A program made the translations under genes and the position numbers. Shown here piece by piece: positions 1 to 11,900 of a stretch of DNA of 64,000 nucleotides. Positions within the stretch are counted from its first letter, which is position 1, and each line of letters opens with the position of its first letter. The DNA lies in contig FN649736.1 of assembly GCA_000310025.1 (NCBI GenBank), forward strand, positions 4,236,682-4,300,681, read 5' to 3'. This DNA is from Ectocarpus siliculosus (Eukaryota > Sar > Phaeophyceae > Ectocarpales > Ectocarpaceae). The notes below the pieces were generated by a model that saw only the letters and a program-made list of their open reading frames with translations, made no database searches and was not told the DNA's origin.

Positions 1-444
1 CTCTCGCTGTGTGTTCCATACATACCTTCGGCGCTTGTTGGCCAACTGTTGAGGGTCCTCGCTGACGGCGCTTTTTGGACAACTGTTAAGGGTCCTCGGT
101 GACGGGATCTCCACACATGTGTCATGTGTGGAGGGGGGTGAGGGCAAAGTGGTTTTGATCCCTGATCGTCATGACTCTCTTATGAACCCTTCTTTTATGC
201 ATCCATGTAGCTTCTGCTATACTAAATGTATCATGGCAAGGGCGGGGAGTGCGGGCACCCTAACTGCCTCAAACCAACCCAATCGAGCGTGAGAACACCT
301 AGCTACTACACGAGTCGGTGATAGGATGACGGCCCTCCATTGTAAACACTCGTGCGGGAGGGTAGTTAATCACGTACTTTGGGAGAGAGGATGTCGTCCA
401 TACGTATGTGTTGTAATATGGCAAAGAGAACTAACCCAGTTTAG

Positions 445-2265
445 TTCGAGTCCGGCGTCGTTGTTACTGTAGTAGTTGCCTCGTGGTGCCCCTGCCGGAG
501 GTGAGTTGGCAGGTACGAGATCCCGGATCGACGATCATTCTCCGAAATCTCCGACGTGTCAAATCTCAGGAGCAAGGCTACACCTTCCTTTTGTCCCCCC
601 CCTCACCTTTTGGCATTCCAGGCCAAGAAGTAGACTTCACCTTTCGTAACCGCCCCCCGACGTTTCGCCTGCTTGACGTTCTAGGTTAAGGAGTAAGATT
701 AAGACTGGAGGAGTAAGAATTCACCTCTCGATCACCTTTTACCCCCATCCCCCCTCCTCCCCTTGTTTTTTGTTCTGCAGGGAATTTAGCGAGGACGTGC
801 TGCTGACGCCGGAACAGATCGAGAAGTCTTTCGCCCTGACCGATTTGTTCGACAAGAAGGGCTGGAACGTGGCCAAGTCCGAGTTCTCCGGTCTCGGTGA
901 GGGAGGCGCATTAAATGAAACGGCTGTCTGTATGTTGTTGTGTCATTCGTAGGACACACATGCGGTGAGGGAGGCGTTCCATGGGTTAAACAAGGCGGCT
1001 GTCTGTCCACAAGGTTGTGTATGCCCCCAAACCGGCCGGTGCATCCCTGTGAAACTTAGCCTGTGGGCCGGCGAAAACCGGCATGTCGCTCCGTCCCGGC
1101 ATTTTAGGGATGCGAGGTCAATGACTGTACGACTACGGCATGCGTTTTGGCGTTGGCGAATTATTGTCAGATGTGAAACTACCGTTTTCGGATGTGTACA
1201 GCCACCGAATCCTCACACATGCCTACCTCCTGATGCCCCCCCCTCCCCTGGACAACGCCTTCGGCCAGGATTGAACTCCGTCATGGACTGAGGCACTCGG
1301 GGGACAGACAGACAGACAGACCCGGCTAGAGGGAGGGATTTGTGGCGCGCAATTTGCTGACATTGGACAACCCCATCCGTCATCCAAGGATGTTCGATCA
1401 TCTGTGAAAATGTTTTCGCCGCAAAGGTGTTTGACCAATCATTCTCGTATGTTTCTCTTTCTCTCGAGAGTGACGGTTTGGATGGTGCGTGTGTGTTTTG
1501 AGTAACACGTCGATCACGCTTCATGACCGACCTACCCAATGAGCGGCGCCGCCAGTGTTTTTTTGTGAGTTAGGTGCTTTGTGTGGGTGGGCACGTGTGT
1601 GCGTGTGCGTATAGGTCGGTGTGATGAGACGAGCCCGTTTATGTAAATGGTGTCACGGCCGCCCTGGGCGGTCGCGGGCGAAGGCACGGCCTGTGCATAT
1701 GTCTTACAAGGGTTAGGGTTCGGTCTGCATTCTACGGTGTAATTTTTTCCCTGTAAGTTGCTGCTTCGCGTGGGTGAGGCAGAACAGGCGTGGTCGAGCG
1801 TTTGGGGGGGTATGGTCCGACGTTTGGCCGGGAGGGGCTTTGGAGGAACTGGGTGCAACAGCAATGATCACAAGACCAACAAGGAGATATAGATGAGGGG
1901 GGACCGTTTGGGGGGCTTTGGAGGAACTGGGTGCAACAGCAATGATCACATGACGAACAAGGAGATATAGATGGGGGGGGACCTTTTGGGACGTTCACTG
2001 AGTTTGTTTTACAGCAGCACCGTCGAGTGTGCAGTGTCTCGAGTTTGGTGAAGGCGTTTAGTGACCAGGAAGGTATAAAAAGGGGGTGTTTCGGATTTGT
2101 CGTGAACAACGAAAGGGTGCGGAGGTATAGACGAGTACACGCGGAGAAAACACATGATGAGTGGGACCCCTGTCATGCAGACAGATACGACGATGGATGT
2201 TTTGCCCTTGTACATGTTAAGTAAGAACTGATGGGCTTTCATTTTCAGACCAAGAATTCGTCTAA
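445..2265 (+). CDS. Tentative redox-like protein with WCPC motif (partial model)
   Basis: Proposed exons are 445-500, 781-896, 2015-2047 and 2249-2265. The second is best supported: it follows a pyrimidine tract ending in ctgcag, is open throughout, and ends at a gtgagg donor. Joined in phase to 445-500 it reads through a hydrophobic strand (VVVTVVVAS), then WCPCRREFSED, then the acidic stretch LLTPEQIEKSFALTDLF. A beta strand followed by W-C-P-C recalls the active site of thioredoxin-fold proteins, although the spacing is CxC, not CxxC. The last two exons are short and rest only on good splice signals and consistent phase (end ...FDQEFV, stop at 2263). The first exon has a weak acceptor and the gene probably begins left of the window. 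No family is assigned. The middle exon is likely real; the whole chain is much less certain. Confidence 0.4.
897..1022 (+). repeat. Imperfect tandem copy of a splice-donor region
   Basis: The donor that ends the exon at 896 begins gtgagggaggcg. The segment is repeated about 68 bp later, from about 964, as cggtgagggaggcgttcc, and both copies continue with a similar ggctgtctgt stretch and gttgtgt. The donor and the start of the intron have therefore been duplicated and have since diverged. Confidence 0.6.
1058..1144 (+). repeat. Dispersed short repeat family A, copy 1
   Basis: About 87 bp shared with 19853-19939 and 21801-21879, all in the same orientation. The best conserved parts are a small hairpin (ccggcgaaaaccggc here), ctccgtcccgg in copies 1 and 2, and the block gcgaggtcaatgactg followed by gactacggcatgcg. 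On the reverse strand gcatgccgtagtcg resembles a tRNA A box, so a SINE origin is possible, but no convincing B box is seen. Confidence 0.6.
1834..1984 (+). repeat. Two-copy tandem repeat, period 78 bp
   Basis: Two nearly identical units, at about 1834-1905 and 1912-1984, each contain ggctttggaggaactgggtg, then caatgatcaca and aaggagatatagatg followed by a G run. The first ctttgg starts at 1838 and the second at 1916. No coding function is apparent; in the tentative gene model this lies within an intron. Confidence 0.9.
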
Positions 2266-3028
2266 ACCACCAATTCTCGAGCTTTTCTGTCGTCCACGAC
2301 CTGAGGTTTTTCAGAAGAGTGGATAGGAATGCTGTGGGGCACATTCCATGTCGGTAAGCCGAGGCTACTTTCTTTTCATCGATGCCCGAGGACGCTAGTT
2401 CAGATTTTCGTCAGCGTAGGGCTCTCGCGCTCTGGTGTCTTTCTCGTCTCGTTATGGGAAGCACCGGGGTTGGCCAAAACTCCGTCCAGCCGAAAGGCTT
2501 ACATCGTCGACGACAGAGGAAAGGGCACTTGCTTCGTCGCGAACAAAAGCAGCGTTTTCGCGAAAAAACTACACCAGAGACGGCACGGGGCAGTTGCTCT
2601 CGAGAGCTGGTACAATATGTGACGCGCTTCATTTGTTTCCAAGACCACTCCCGACCAAAGTCATGAGTCACTGCTGCAACGGCATCAAGACAGGCTACGC
2701 TAAGATAGGAAGGGGTCTCCGATACTTTTGCCGGTCGTAGAAAAGCAACACCTCCAGCCACGCCACCCCACACACAAACAAAAAAAATACTGCCGAGGTA
2801 TTCGTGTACACCTGTTCTTTAGACGCCCGAACAGGGAGGGGTATCGAGCCTCGCAAATGGTTGGACCGTAAAGGACCACCACAGCAGTTGCACGGCGATT
2901 CGACAAGCTTCGCCGTGACAATCGTCAAAATCCCTGGCGAGGAAATCGCAACCCCTTGCAATCCATCGCCCCTCTGTCGGAGGCGTTTCAGTTGGGGGTT
3001 TCCGTAGCTATTTCGATTCTATCATGTC

Positions 3029-4067
3029 TTAGAGTGCGGCGAGCACGGTGTCGCCAGAGGAGACGTCGGTGTAGCCGGTGCCGTCTTCCAAGAAAAGCTT
3101 CTCGATCGTGCCGTCGTTCACCTGTAGGACAAAAAAGGGTACATTTACTCCAGGACATGAGAAGAAAAAATGCTCGTTCAGCGACAAGAGCGAATCGAGC
3201 TTGTGTGCCCCGGAGCCAGCGAGCAAAAAAGAGGCAAAAACAAGGCAATGAACACTCGAGGGACACCCAAGATAAAGGAGACCCTTCGACAAAAGCAGCA
3301 AATGGACGGGAAAAAAAAGTTATCACTTTTGAGGCAACAAGGTCCACGGGACAAGAGCAACAACATTGCCACCAACTCACCAGACATCCGCGTACACAAC
3401 ACTCCCAAAGCACGCCAAGCGACACTAACCCAACGACAAATCTCACCGGTGTTTACAAACAGACAGGATCGTGGCAAGAAAAGCTATCATCATGAAAAGA
3501 GAGGTCAAATCATGTTTCTTGGTGGTGTTCCGACGAAAAAGTGGCGAGAAACGCTACAATCACGCAGCAGAGGTCAGATCAAAACGAAACGTGTATGTAA
3601 CGACAAAGAGAGAAGAGAGAACGACGACTCACGATCATCGCCAGGCGCTGGAGGCGGGTCCCGCCGAACTTTCCGGTCTTGACGCACAGGCCGCTCTCCT
3701 CGGCGAACACAGCACCGCCGTCGGCGAGCATGGTCACCTTGTCCTCCGCGTCCAGGGACTTGATCCACCGGCTCATGACGAACGCGTCGTTCACGGACAT
3801 GCACGCCACCGTGTCCACGCCCTTCTCCTGTTGTTGCCAAGCGTGAAGCAAGTAAAAACCGTCGAAATGGACAGAGGAAAAAAAAAGAGTCGTGCCGAAG
3901 CAGTTATAGGCCTTCTGTCGGGGAGGTGAGGGAGATAAGGGGTTGTGGGAGGCGTGCGACCGAGAGGTTGAAGGGCGGGGATGCGTGTTTTGGAAGAGCT
4001 GAGGCGGCGAAAACGTCGCAAGGGGGTGGGTGGGGGTGGGGGTTTTGGGGTCTACATAGAGAGAGGC

Positions 4068-4119
<52 letters not shown>

Positions 4120-4935
4120 AAGAGAGACAGAGAGACATTGAGACACAAAATCGAGAATGCCACAACCACGGCGAAAACAGCCACATAGCATGAAAGGTAG
4201 CCAACCATCCGGACCGACCGACCGACCTTGAACTTGTCGGCGTTAGCGATGAAGGAGGGCAGGTGGTTGTCGTCGCACGTGGGCGTGAAGGCGCCGGGCA
4301 CGCCGCAGATTACCACCTTCTTGCCCGCGAAGATCTCGCTGGCGGGTACGTCCTGTGTTGAGGTTCAATCGGTTGGTTGGCTGAGTGATTGGGAGATATG
4401 CATTAGAACGGGTGTGTTGTTGACGCGACATGGCGGCAAGGCCTTGACATTGGGAGCGCGGCGTTTGGTTGCCAAGTTAAGCAAGGGATTGGAGACAGAA
4501 CGTGCGTGTCGTTGACGCGGGATGACGACAAGGCCTCGAGACTTGAGACGCGTTACCGTGCCAAGGGTGTTCCGAAACACATCGCCACTGCTGTTACAAG
4601 TCGGCTCCGACGATACAACCAAGTCGAATCAGCTGCAACAAGCCCACTCCAGGACTAGTTGGCGTCGTGACGAGTAGCTCACGTGCGCTTCTTCAATCAC
4701 CAAACTAGCCGGTTTGACAGCCGGTTTTGTACGCGGAATACCGTCAAGTGTAAGTAAACGTGGTGCAAGGGCTGGTGAACTGGTACACGAGAGACCGGTG
4801 TACTTTTTAAAACAGCCGGTCTTGTACGCGGAATACCGTCAACGTGGTGCAATGGGTACTCACGGCAGGTCCCGCGTCGCCCTTGATCTGGAACGTGGAG
4901 TCCATAGGGAACTTGTCACCTTCCTTGATCGCCAT
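3029..4935 (-). CDS. PrxII: Type II peroxiredoxin (Prx5/PrxII family)
   Basis: The enzyme reduces H2O2 and alkyl hydroperoxides using thioredoxin or glutaredoxin/glutathione. Exons in order of transcription are 4864-4935, 4227-4352, 3633-3827 and 3029-3121. All have GT-AG borders and phase 0 joins, giving 161 residues, the normal length for cytosolic PrxII. The peroxidatic Cys is about residue 50 in the signature GVPGAFTPTC. The resolving Cys is about residue 75 in VACMSVNDAF, the spacing typical of atypical 2-Cys type II enzymes. The C-terminal part has GGTRLQRLAMIVNDG and LFLEDGTGYTDVSSGD as in relatives. The ATG at 4935 gives MAIKEGDKFP, the usual start of the mature domain. However, an acceptor-like tag lies directly upstream (about 4942), so an upstream presequence exon may exist (see 8269-8358). 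Intron 1 carries a local duplication and intron 2 a GA microsatellite. Confidence 0.94.
4073..4115 (+). repeat. GA dinucleotide microsatellite
   Basis: An almost pure (GA)n run of about 40 bp lies in peroxiredoxin intron 2, about 110 bp from the donor of exon 2. It follows a G-rich stretch at 4020-4050. Confidence 0.95.
4709..4856 (+). repeat. Local tandem duplication in peroxiredoxin intron 1
   Basis: The block agccggttttgtacgcggaa (about 4722) and its near copy agccggtcttgtacgcggaa (about 4813) both continue with taccgtcaa and then acgtggtgcaa. The period is about 91 bp. The second copy stops just before the exon 1 donor. Confidence 0.85.
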
Positions 4936-7900
4936 TGCCAATCTACAGGCGCGGGTGTATGAGATGAGCAAACGCACATGCATCGAAGCGCGGTAATAAG
5001 AAAGGGCAGTAGAGAGGGGCAAGACAGACAGAAACGGCGGTGGCGCCATGGTGGGGGGGACCCCCGGAACGAGCTCACGAGAAAAGCGAGGGGTAGAGCT
5101 TCTTCCGGAGAGACGAGCCAATCAGAACACCAGGGGCGCAATTCCTACATAGAACGATAGGAATGCGAGCGAAAAACGACGACCAGATATCAATCATGCG
5201 ACACAGCAGCAGCAGTGGCTTGTGCATGCTACGGCACACATGGGGGGACGCGTCTCTCATGTGCTACTCAACGAAGATGTGCAGCAGGGATCGAACCGCA
5301 CGATGACTTGACACTCCCCCGCCCACACAGCCTGCCTGACTACAAACCAACCGCCTCGCTAAATAGCACTCCTCACCTCGATGCTTGGTGGATCGAACGT
5401 ACGCCGGTTGTCTGGTCGCCCGCGTTACAAAAAAGAGTCCGGGCAGCATGAAGACGGGTAGGACAGGGTAGGGGAGGGTGTCGTCAAGGTATTGTGTGTG
5501 TGTGTGTAAAAATGGGTAGACGCGCAGCGGTACCCATGTTCAGTGGAGACAGGGAATAAAACGTGACGGTCATGCAGGGTCTTTCCCACCAATCAAAACC
5601 TGACCGCGCAACACCCCCGCGCACTTCACAGCCATAACCGAAAGGGGGCGGGTTCGTGAGGCGCACTTCAGGAAGTGTCTGCATCTCATGATGCGTAGAG
5701 AAAAAAATAGATCGTATTGCGGGCCGCGGTCAACGTGTGCACATATATATCCTCGCCAGAGCTAGAGAAGTTGACTTGAAATGACGTGGGGTGCCTCATC
5801 CATTTTGGATCTTCAAAACGTCGAGCAACAACGGCGGTGTAACCGCGCATTGTATACGGCTGTCGGTTGACAGCTGTGCACCCAGGCTAATTTAGAATGT
5901 TTGGTTTGTGTGCGGCACATTCTAGCTTTTTTCGCTCGATAGTGCGGCTTCGTCGAGGGACGACGTGACAACAGCGGAGTCAAAAGCCGCAAGGATGGTT
6001 TGAACAACAGTAGTCTCACACACGAGTGCCCAGCTCGTCACGCATTGTTTCAGCTGCTTGTCGCTCCTCCCAAGGCCGATATCACGGATATTCACGTCGT
6101 CACGCATTGTTTCAGATACTTGTCCAGGGCATACTGCTGTATCTCCTATCTCACGAATATCCAGAAAACCCTTTGTATAAACCATCAACTGCGAGACATG
6201 CACGGCACGTTGGACCTCCGTCAGGCAGTGTACTGCAGTGTAGCCCCGAAAAATCTGGCTCAACAGAGAAACACCACACATGTGGCCTGGGATAGAAAGG
6301 GTGGTGTGATGAGAAAAACATAGTAACACACAGCAACAGGCCTTCCATTCCACGCTCCCACGACGCACGGGGCAGTCTCCGCACGTGATGCCCACCTACC
6401 TGCTGTTGTCAGGCCGTTACCCGCATGAGAGACATCACTCTTTATCACACACGAGGTGTCAGTCTAGTCAGTAGAGGCCGTGAAACTAGACTCGAATCTT
6501 CGCGAGCTTGTGGATACAAGGAAGATTGATGGCTAGTCAATGGATGAATCTCGACCATTATTACATTATTACCGCCGAGTACGAGACTCTGAGACTACCT
6601 AGGTTGTTCGTTCTTCTCTCAAATGACAATGATCTCTTGTACATACGTGCCGTCAAAGCGTGTTGATGATGATACGCCTGAGCCTTCTTGCGAGGGAGAG
6701 GGATACGAGGAGGAGGAAATGAGAGGGAGCGAAGGTGTGGGCAGGGTGGGCGAGTGCATGCACCATTCGGCTACATCGTATTTGCTGCACTTGCACTCAC
6801 TCGGCAACCTGGCTGGCTCTTGATTGATCTATGGTGACAGTCTCGGAATATCTCCGACGGGTCATCGACAACTTTCTATATTATAGAAGGGTGGACTCAT
6901 GGGCTCTGCTGAACTTACGCTCGGGTAGTTGGCAGTTGGCAGCAACAGCAGTGCGCTGGCTCTAAAGCAGTACTCTGTACTCTATGGCAATACGAGATTT
7001 GGTTGGTAACGACCAGTTCGGGGTATTATTGTAACATCCCGCCGCTTAGGGCGGGTCTCTCGGCAACAACAGTGACCGTATACACACAACAGAACACTGA
7101 CAACACACCCCGGACCGATTTTCAAAGTTCGATTTCTCCACAGCAGAGAAGAGTGGCAGCGCCGAAAACGACGGCGTTGAAGCCGTCTCGCCCAGAGCTC
7201 AGAGCTTTCTCTCCGAAAATGTTTCGTTTCGACTGCTGTGCATCCCCTTCGCAGCGGCGTAATCGAGCTGTGAAAATCGGACCAGGGTGTGTGTTATCTT
7301 GCGTCGGAGTATTGTTGCGGCGGAAGTTCCACCCGACCCTGAACCACTAGACCATCATGCATGCATCCTTGCGCGTGGCGTCAAGGCAGAGCACTCACTC
7401 AGGGGATGCAAGAAACCTCGAAATGCGCGCGACGCTCGGGTTTGATGGCGCTGTTGTGGTCAACCATTCGGATTCACGGAATGAAGTGTTTGGGTCTTTC
7501 GGCTACAACGGAGCGGGAGGGCGCCTGTGAAAATGAAAGATCCTGCATGAAAAAATTATGCGATCGACCCGTACAGCAGTAGGCAGTCAAAACTGCTACT
7601 GCTGGATGTATCGTCTCCTGCCATCATTTTCATTTGTGCTTCATCAGGAAGGAATGTCCAGGAACTGTTCAAGAAGGAACCCCCACAACGAGAGGTATGT
7701 GCGTGTACATGCATACGTAGAACTCCCTCCTCGTGGTTCGGTTGTGGAATGTCTGCTTTTCGTCCCGCCAATATTGCTGGGATTTCCACGGAAAGAGCCC
7801 CAAGTATCAACTCGATTTACTGCCGTGTATGCATATGTTACCCCAGAGGGAATCTACCCAATCATCCGGAATCTCGACCTCGGGAGTAAGTGCATCTGAT

Positions 7901-8268
7901 GTGCAACGCAGACAAGGCCTATCCAACATGTGGCAACCGGCCGCCAGGCATACTTTCCGCACATCTCACAAAAAACACCCCCTTTTTTTGTCCCGCTGCT
8001 CCGCTGCTCTCACAGCGCGCCACGCGCCAAAAGATAAGATTACAAACATGCATGACTCACAAACGCCGCTCATTTTGCAAATGTGTGCATGAACAGCACA
8101 CAACGCACCAAATGTTCATCCAGCCTCATCAATCGTAATGTAACCGACCATACTGCTGTTGCTGTAGGGTTACCTAGAGGGTGATCAACAGATGGGTGAG
8201 CGGAATAGCCAACGTGGGACCTAAACGTGGTCCTCCTCCCTGCTCAATCAAAGCGACAAAGCTCTCAC
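4936..8268. other. Intergenic or intronic stretch without a recognised gene
   Basis: Open frames here are short, overlap on both strands and show no recognisable motif. There is a short GT run near 5494-5507. There is also a local duplication of tcgtcacgcattgtttcag at about 6036 and 6100, and an isolated ggttcgatccctg (reverse strand, about 5283-5295) that resembles a tRNA B box but has no tRNA fold around it. If the exon at 8269-8358 belongs to the peroxiredoxin gene, this stretch would be its first intron. Confidence 0.5.
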
Positions 8269-8358
8269 CCGGCCGACAGCCGAACTTGCCACAAAGCCCT
8301 GGGCGGAACGCAACGCCACGCAACCCCCCACCGCACGTGCGAGTACAGACATCTTCAT
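8269..8358 (-). CDS. Candidate first exon encoding a targeting presequence
   Basis: An ATG at 8358 opens a 30-codon exon ending at a strong donor (cgg|gtgaga). The peptide starts MKMSVLARAVGGC and continues with ALRSAQGFVASS. It has basic, Ala/Ser-rich, acid-free composition typical of mitochondrial or plastid presequences. In stramenopile plastid proteins an ASAF-like motif with an aromatic residue at +1 marks the cleavage site; GFVAS is only a loose match. The next recognisable gene on this strand is the peroxiredoxin, which has an acceptor just before its ATG. The phases do not match directly (0 here, 2 needed there), so a further small exon or a different partner gene must be assumed. Confidence 0.33.
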
Positions 8359-8900
8359 ATTTGCGGAAGTTTCTTCGCACCGTTGAAAGAGATGACAGGT
8401 CCTTTGCGCGCGACGAGAACAGAGCAGCAGAGAGTAAGAAGAGAGAGATCGCACGACGACGTTGGCGCGCCAACAGCATGAAGCAATAACGCAATGGGTC
8501 GAACTCCCAGGGAACGGGGAACAAGTTCGAGTTGCGGTTCGGAGACGGCGGTGAAGTCTCGCCGCATCAATCTCGACACGCCTTCGTGCGTTGATTGACA
8601 CACCGCGCTCTTTTCCTCTCCCTACCCGTGTTGCTTCGACCGACCACCCTTTCTACCCCATCCAAGAGGATTGGATTTAGAGCACCTCAAGATCCACCCC
8701 GTCCTTACACCGCTTGTAGCTTCAACAAGCACTCTACACACGCACGCATAGGCGGTAACCTGGTAACGTGGTAAACGTGGTAAACGTGGTAACGTTTCTA
8801 GTTTCGCCGAACTCTCGCTACCGCCGGGGCAACACGTGCGCTCGATCCAGAGTGCCAACAGAAGGCTTACATCATACTGAATTTAAGGAGGTTTCCAAAG

Positions 8901-11900
8901 ATGGGAGGAGGATCACGGCAGAACCAGCGATCAAACCGGACGAGAGCGAGAACGGCCGGGCCGGCAGCAACCTGCGGCGCTGCCGGTGGTCGAAGGACAA
9001 GCGGGGGAGGCGGACTACGAAAACCAGCAACAACGAGAGACTCGTCTGCTGCCGCTGGTCATGCTTCAGGCACCGGTGGGGTCGGTGTCAAAATGAAGAA
9101 GAGCGACGTTCGGTTTGGGAACAAGGAAGGAGGGGGGACGAACTTTGGGTCTGAGGAGAGGTTTGCCTGGCAGAAGTGCAAGTACGCCTCGGATGCCATG
9201 TACACGATACCGGATGTCAAGGCTCCACCTTTCAGCTTTGGGACAAGCACCCGGGCCGACTGGAAGAAGATCATGGAGAACACCAAAGACCTCTACAATC
9301 CAAACTGTAAGACGAGTTTACACATGAGTAGATGCCGATCCAACCAGGTTGCCTCACCCAACGCTTTGAAGAGTCTTATGCTACAACAAGTTGCAGATGC
9401 CGGTCGCCCCCGGCAGTTTAGTTGGTATCCTCGAAAACCTTCTAGGTGCCAGGTTCAGGAGTTCGAATCCCGGTGAAAGCGAGTCTTTCTTGCAAAGTGA
9501 GTTTTTCTCTCGCTTCCGATCCTGGCCTAGGAAAGCGCTACTATAGTTCGTGTGTACACAGAGGGAAGAAGAGTGCTGCACTCTTCTCGCATTATAATCG
9601 AAGGCAAAGTACCGCAGCAGGGGTGGGTAGGGGCCTCAGGGAGAGGAACCCTTGTGTGTGACCATGGGCTGTAGTAAACGGCACAGCAAGTGCTATGAGC
9701 GCTGATTCGAAGTGAAGACAATCAAAACAAACCAAACCAAAAACAAATACGCTTACGATGAACAAAGTGGATTGAGTACGTGTACCCCCTTATCGTCGAA
9801 GCTCCGGGTGGCATCTCATCAGTTTGACAATCTACCCTAGATATCACCCCATTGTAGCCCGGCCGCTTCACGCCAGTACCGCAGTGGCGACACCTCGCAC
9901 ATACTTACTCGCAGTGACCACGAACGAGGTTGTGGTTTTTCACTTACAAGCCGGAATAATCGCTCAAGCACACTACTTCCCAAATGCCGACCGAGGTCTC
10001 TTGGATTTAGTCGTTTTCAGGAAGCAGGGATCTTCAAAGACCATCCTGGGACCAAACTCTGTCGAAAAGCATGGCAAATAGTTATAGCCTTGAGCTCGAC
10101 GTTGAATGTTCCCCCTCGACCATTTCCTGGTTGCTAACGTCGGCTTTTCTTCCTGTCCGACGTCATGAAGCCGGCCCGGCGAACTACAAAACGGGGAACG
10201 AGTACGAGGTTCTGTCAGAGTCTCCCAGCAGAAGAGGTACGCACGTGTAAGACAGATGCCACGTGCTACCTTCGGCCTGTAGTGAGAGTCGTCATGAGAT
10301 TTGAGGCGAGTGCCGACAGGGAGGAGTATTCCCTGTCACGTTCGGTGACAGTCGGTGTCTCAATAATGGTCGTAGCCAGATCGATAGCGTGCGTTGCTCT
10401 CGAAATGCGAAGAACTCCACTGAATCTCCTAAAAAACTGTGCTCGGTTGGGTGGGGGGGTGGGATCACGTTTGTCCTGGGGCGGCAGATATTACGTTCGG
10501 TACGGCGGCGAGAGAAAGCATGGACTTGATGACAGCCTCACCAGGAGTCCTCTACAACGTTGATGGAGTATTCCGAAACGGCCCGGTGAAGGGCAAGATT
10601 CTTCCAGGATTCAACCTTGACACGCGGAAGCCGCTAGCGGAAAACACGAAGTCCTCGACGGCCGCCATGTACTCGCCCAAGCTCGCGAGCAAGGTGAGAC
10701 GTGAGGGCCTAAACGTCGTAGAAACTAGTTCTACTGCACTTGGAACAATTTTCCGTTGTTTATTCAGCTTTCGACTCTGGACGGTGGGCTCAACTTCCCT
10801 GTGGGCTGTCAACTGTTTTCCTTGTCGTCTTGCTGGATTGCTGCAGGAGTGCTACTTTTCGCGAGTGGCGCAATATTGTGTGTTTCACCCCGCTCGGGTT
10901 TGCATACCTGTGACCACACAAGATAGTTGTTTTACCTTGACGGGTAAGGAACGAGAAATGGTGGGTAGTAAAATACTGTTCAGTGTGACCGCCACAGAAC
11001 AGGGAAAAGAAGCGACAGTTCTGTGACAGTTCCACCGGACGTTTCGATCGAACGTGCTGTGTCAAGAATGCTTGAGCCGCACGAACTGGTATCAGGTATC
11101 AGGGGACCTTTGTTGTGCGCTTGCGTTCCTTCTGTTGCCGATAATTTGGGTCCACGGCATGATGAGCGGATATTTGTGAAAGTCTTCTTGCCAACAACCT
11201 ATGGTGTAGAAGAGCCCTTCGCAAACATCCATTGGGTAACTCTTGTGACAATTCGGGATGAACGACAGACCCAGACAAGTCGTTGCCTTTACACAAGGCC
11301 ACTCTCAGAGCCACCCTAGGGTGTCTGGCCCGAAAAAGTATTCCGTGAGTCCATGTTTTGTTGGCATCGCCTTCAACGTCCTAGCCTTATGCCGTACACC
11401 CTTCCCCTATTCCCGCGCTAAAACAAAGGGCGGTGCTGTTTGGTTCGGAGAAAAGGAGCAGGAGAGATTTCAGGGGACGATCGAAGGGATCGGGCGACGA
11501 TCACCGGGACCAGTTTGTGAGTGACCCCCTTGCGTCTCTCAAGCTTCGTTTCGACGATGCGACATGCTCGTTTCGACGATGCGACACTGAAAGAAACCTG
11601 TGGTTCCCTTGTTGCGTGCTGACCGCTCCTTGTTGCCTCAGCCGGGCTCTTTAGGGTCTAACTCGTTTCGTTTGAAATTGCCTCTTAGGAAAACAAATCA
11701 TAGCTAGATTTTATGCGCTGATGCTTCAAGCGCGAACGGCAATAGGAATTTAATGAAGCAACGTCTATGTGTCCGTGTTGAAAGTGAGGTTTGGAAGGAA
11801 ATGAAACCTCGAATGCGGTCAGAGGATACCAGGAAGAGTTACCAGTACTCGACGCTTTCGGGAGATGCATGGAAGTCGCAAACGACAATATAATAAGGGA

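Noticed and set aside
5270-5330. Reverse-strand ggttcgatccctg as a tRNA
   Set aside because: Only the B-box-like string is present; no cloverleaf is possible nearby.
9440-9480. tRNA-like B box ggagttcgaatcccgg
   Set aside because: No acceptor stem, D arm or anticodon arm can be folded around it.
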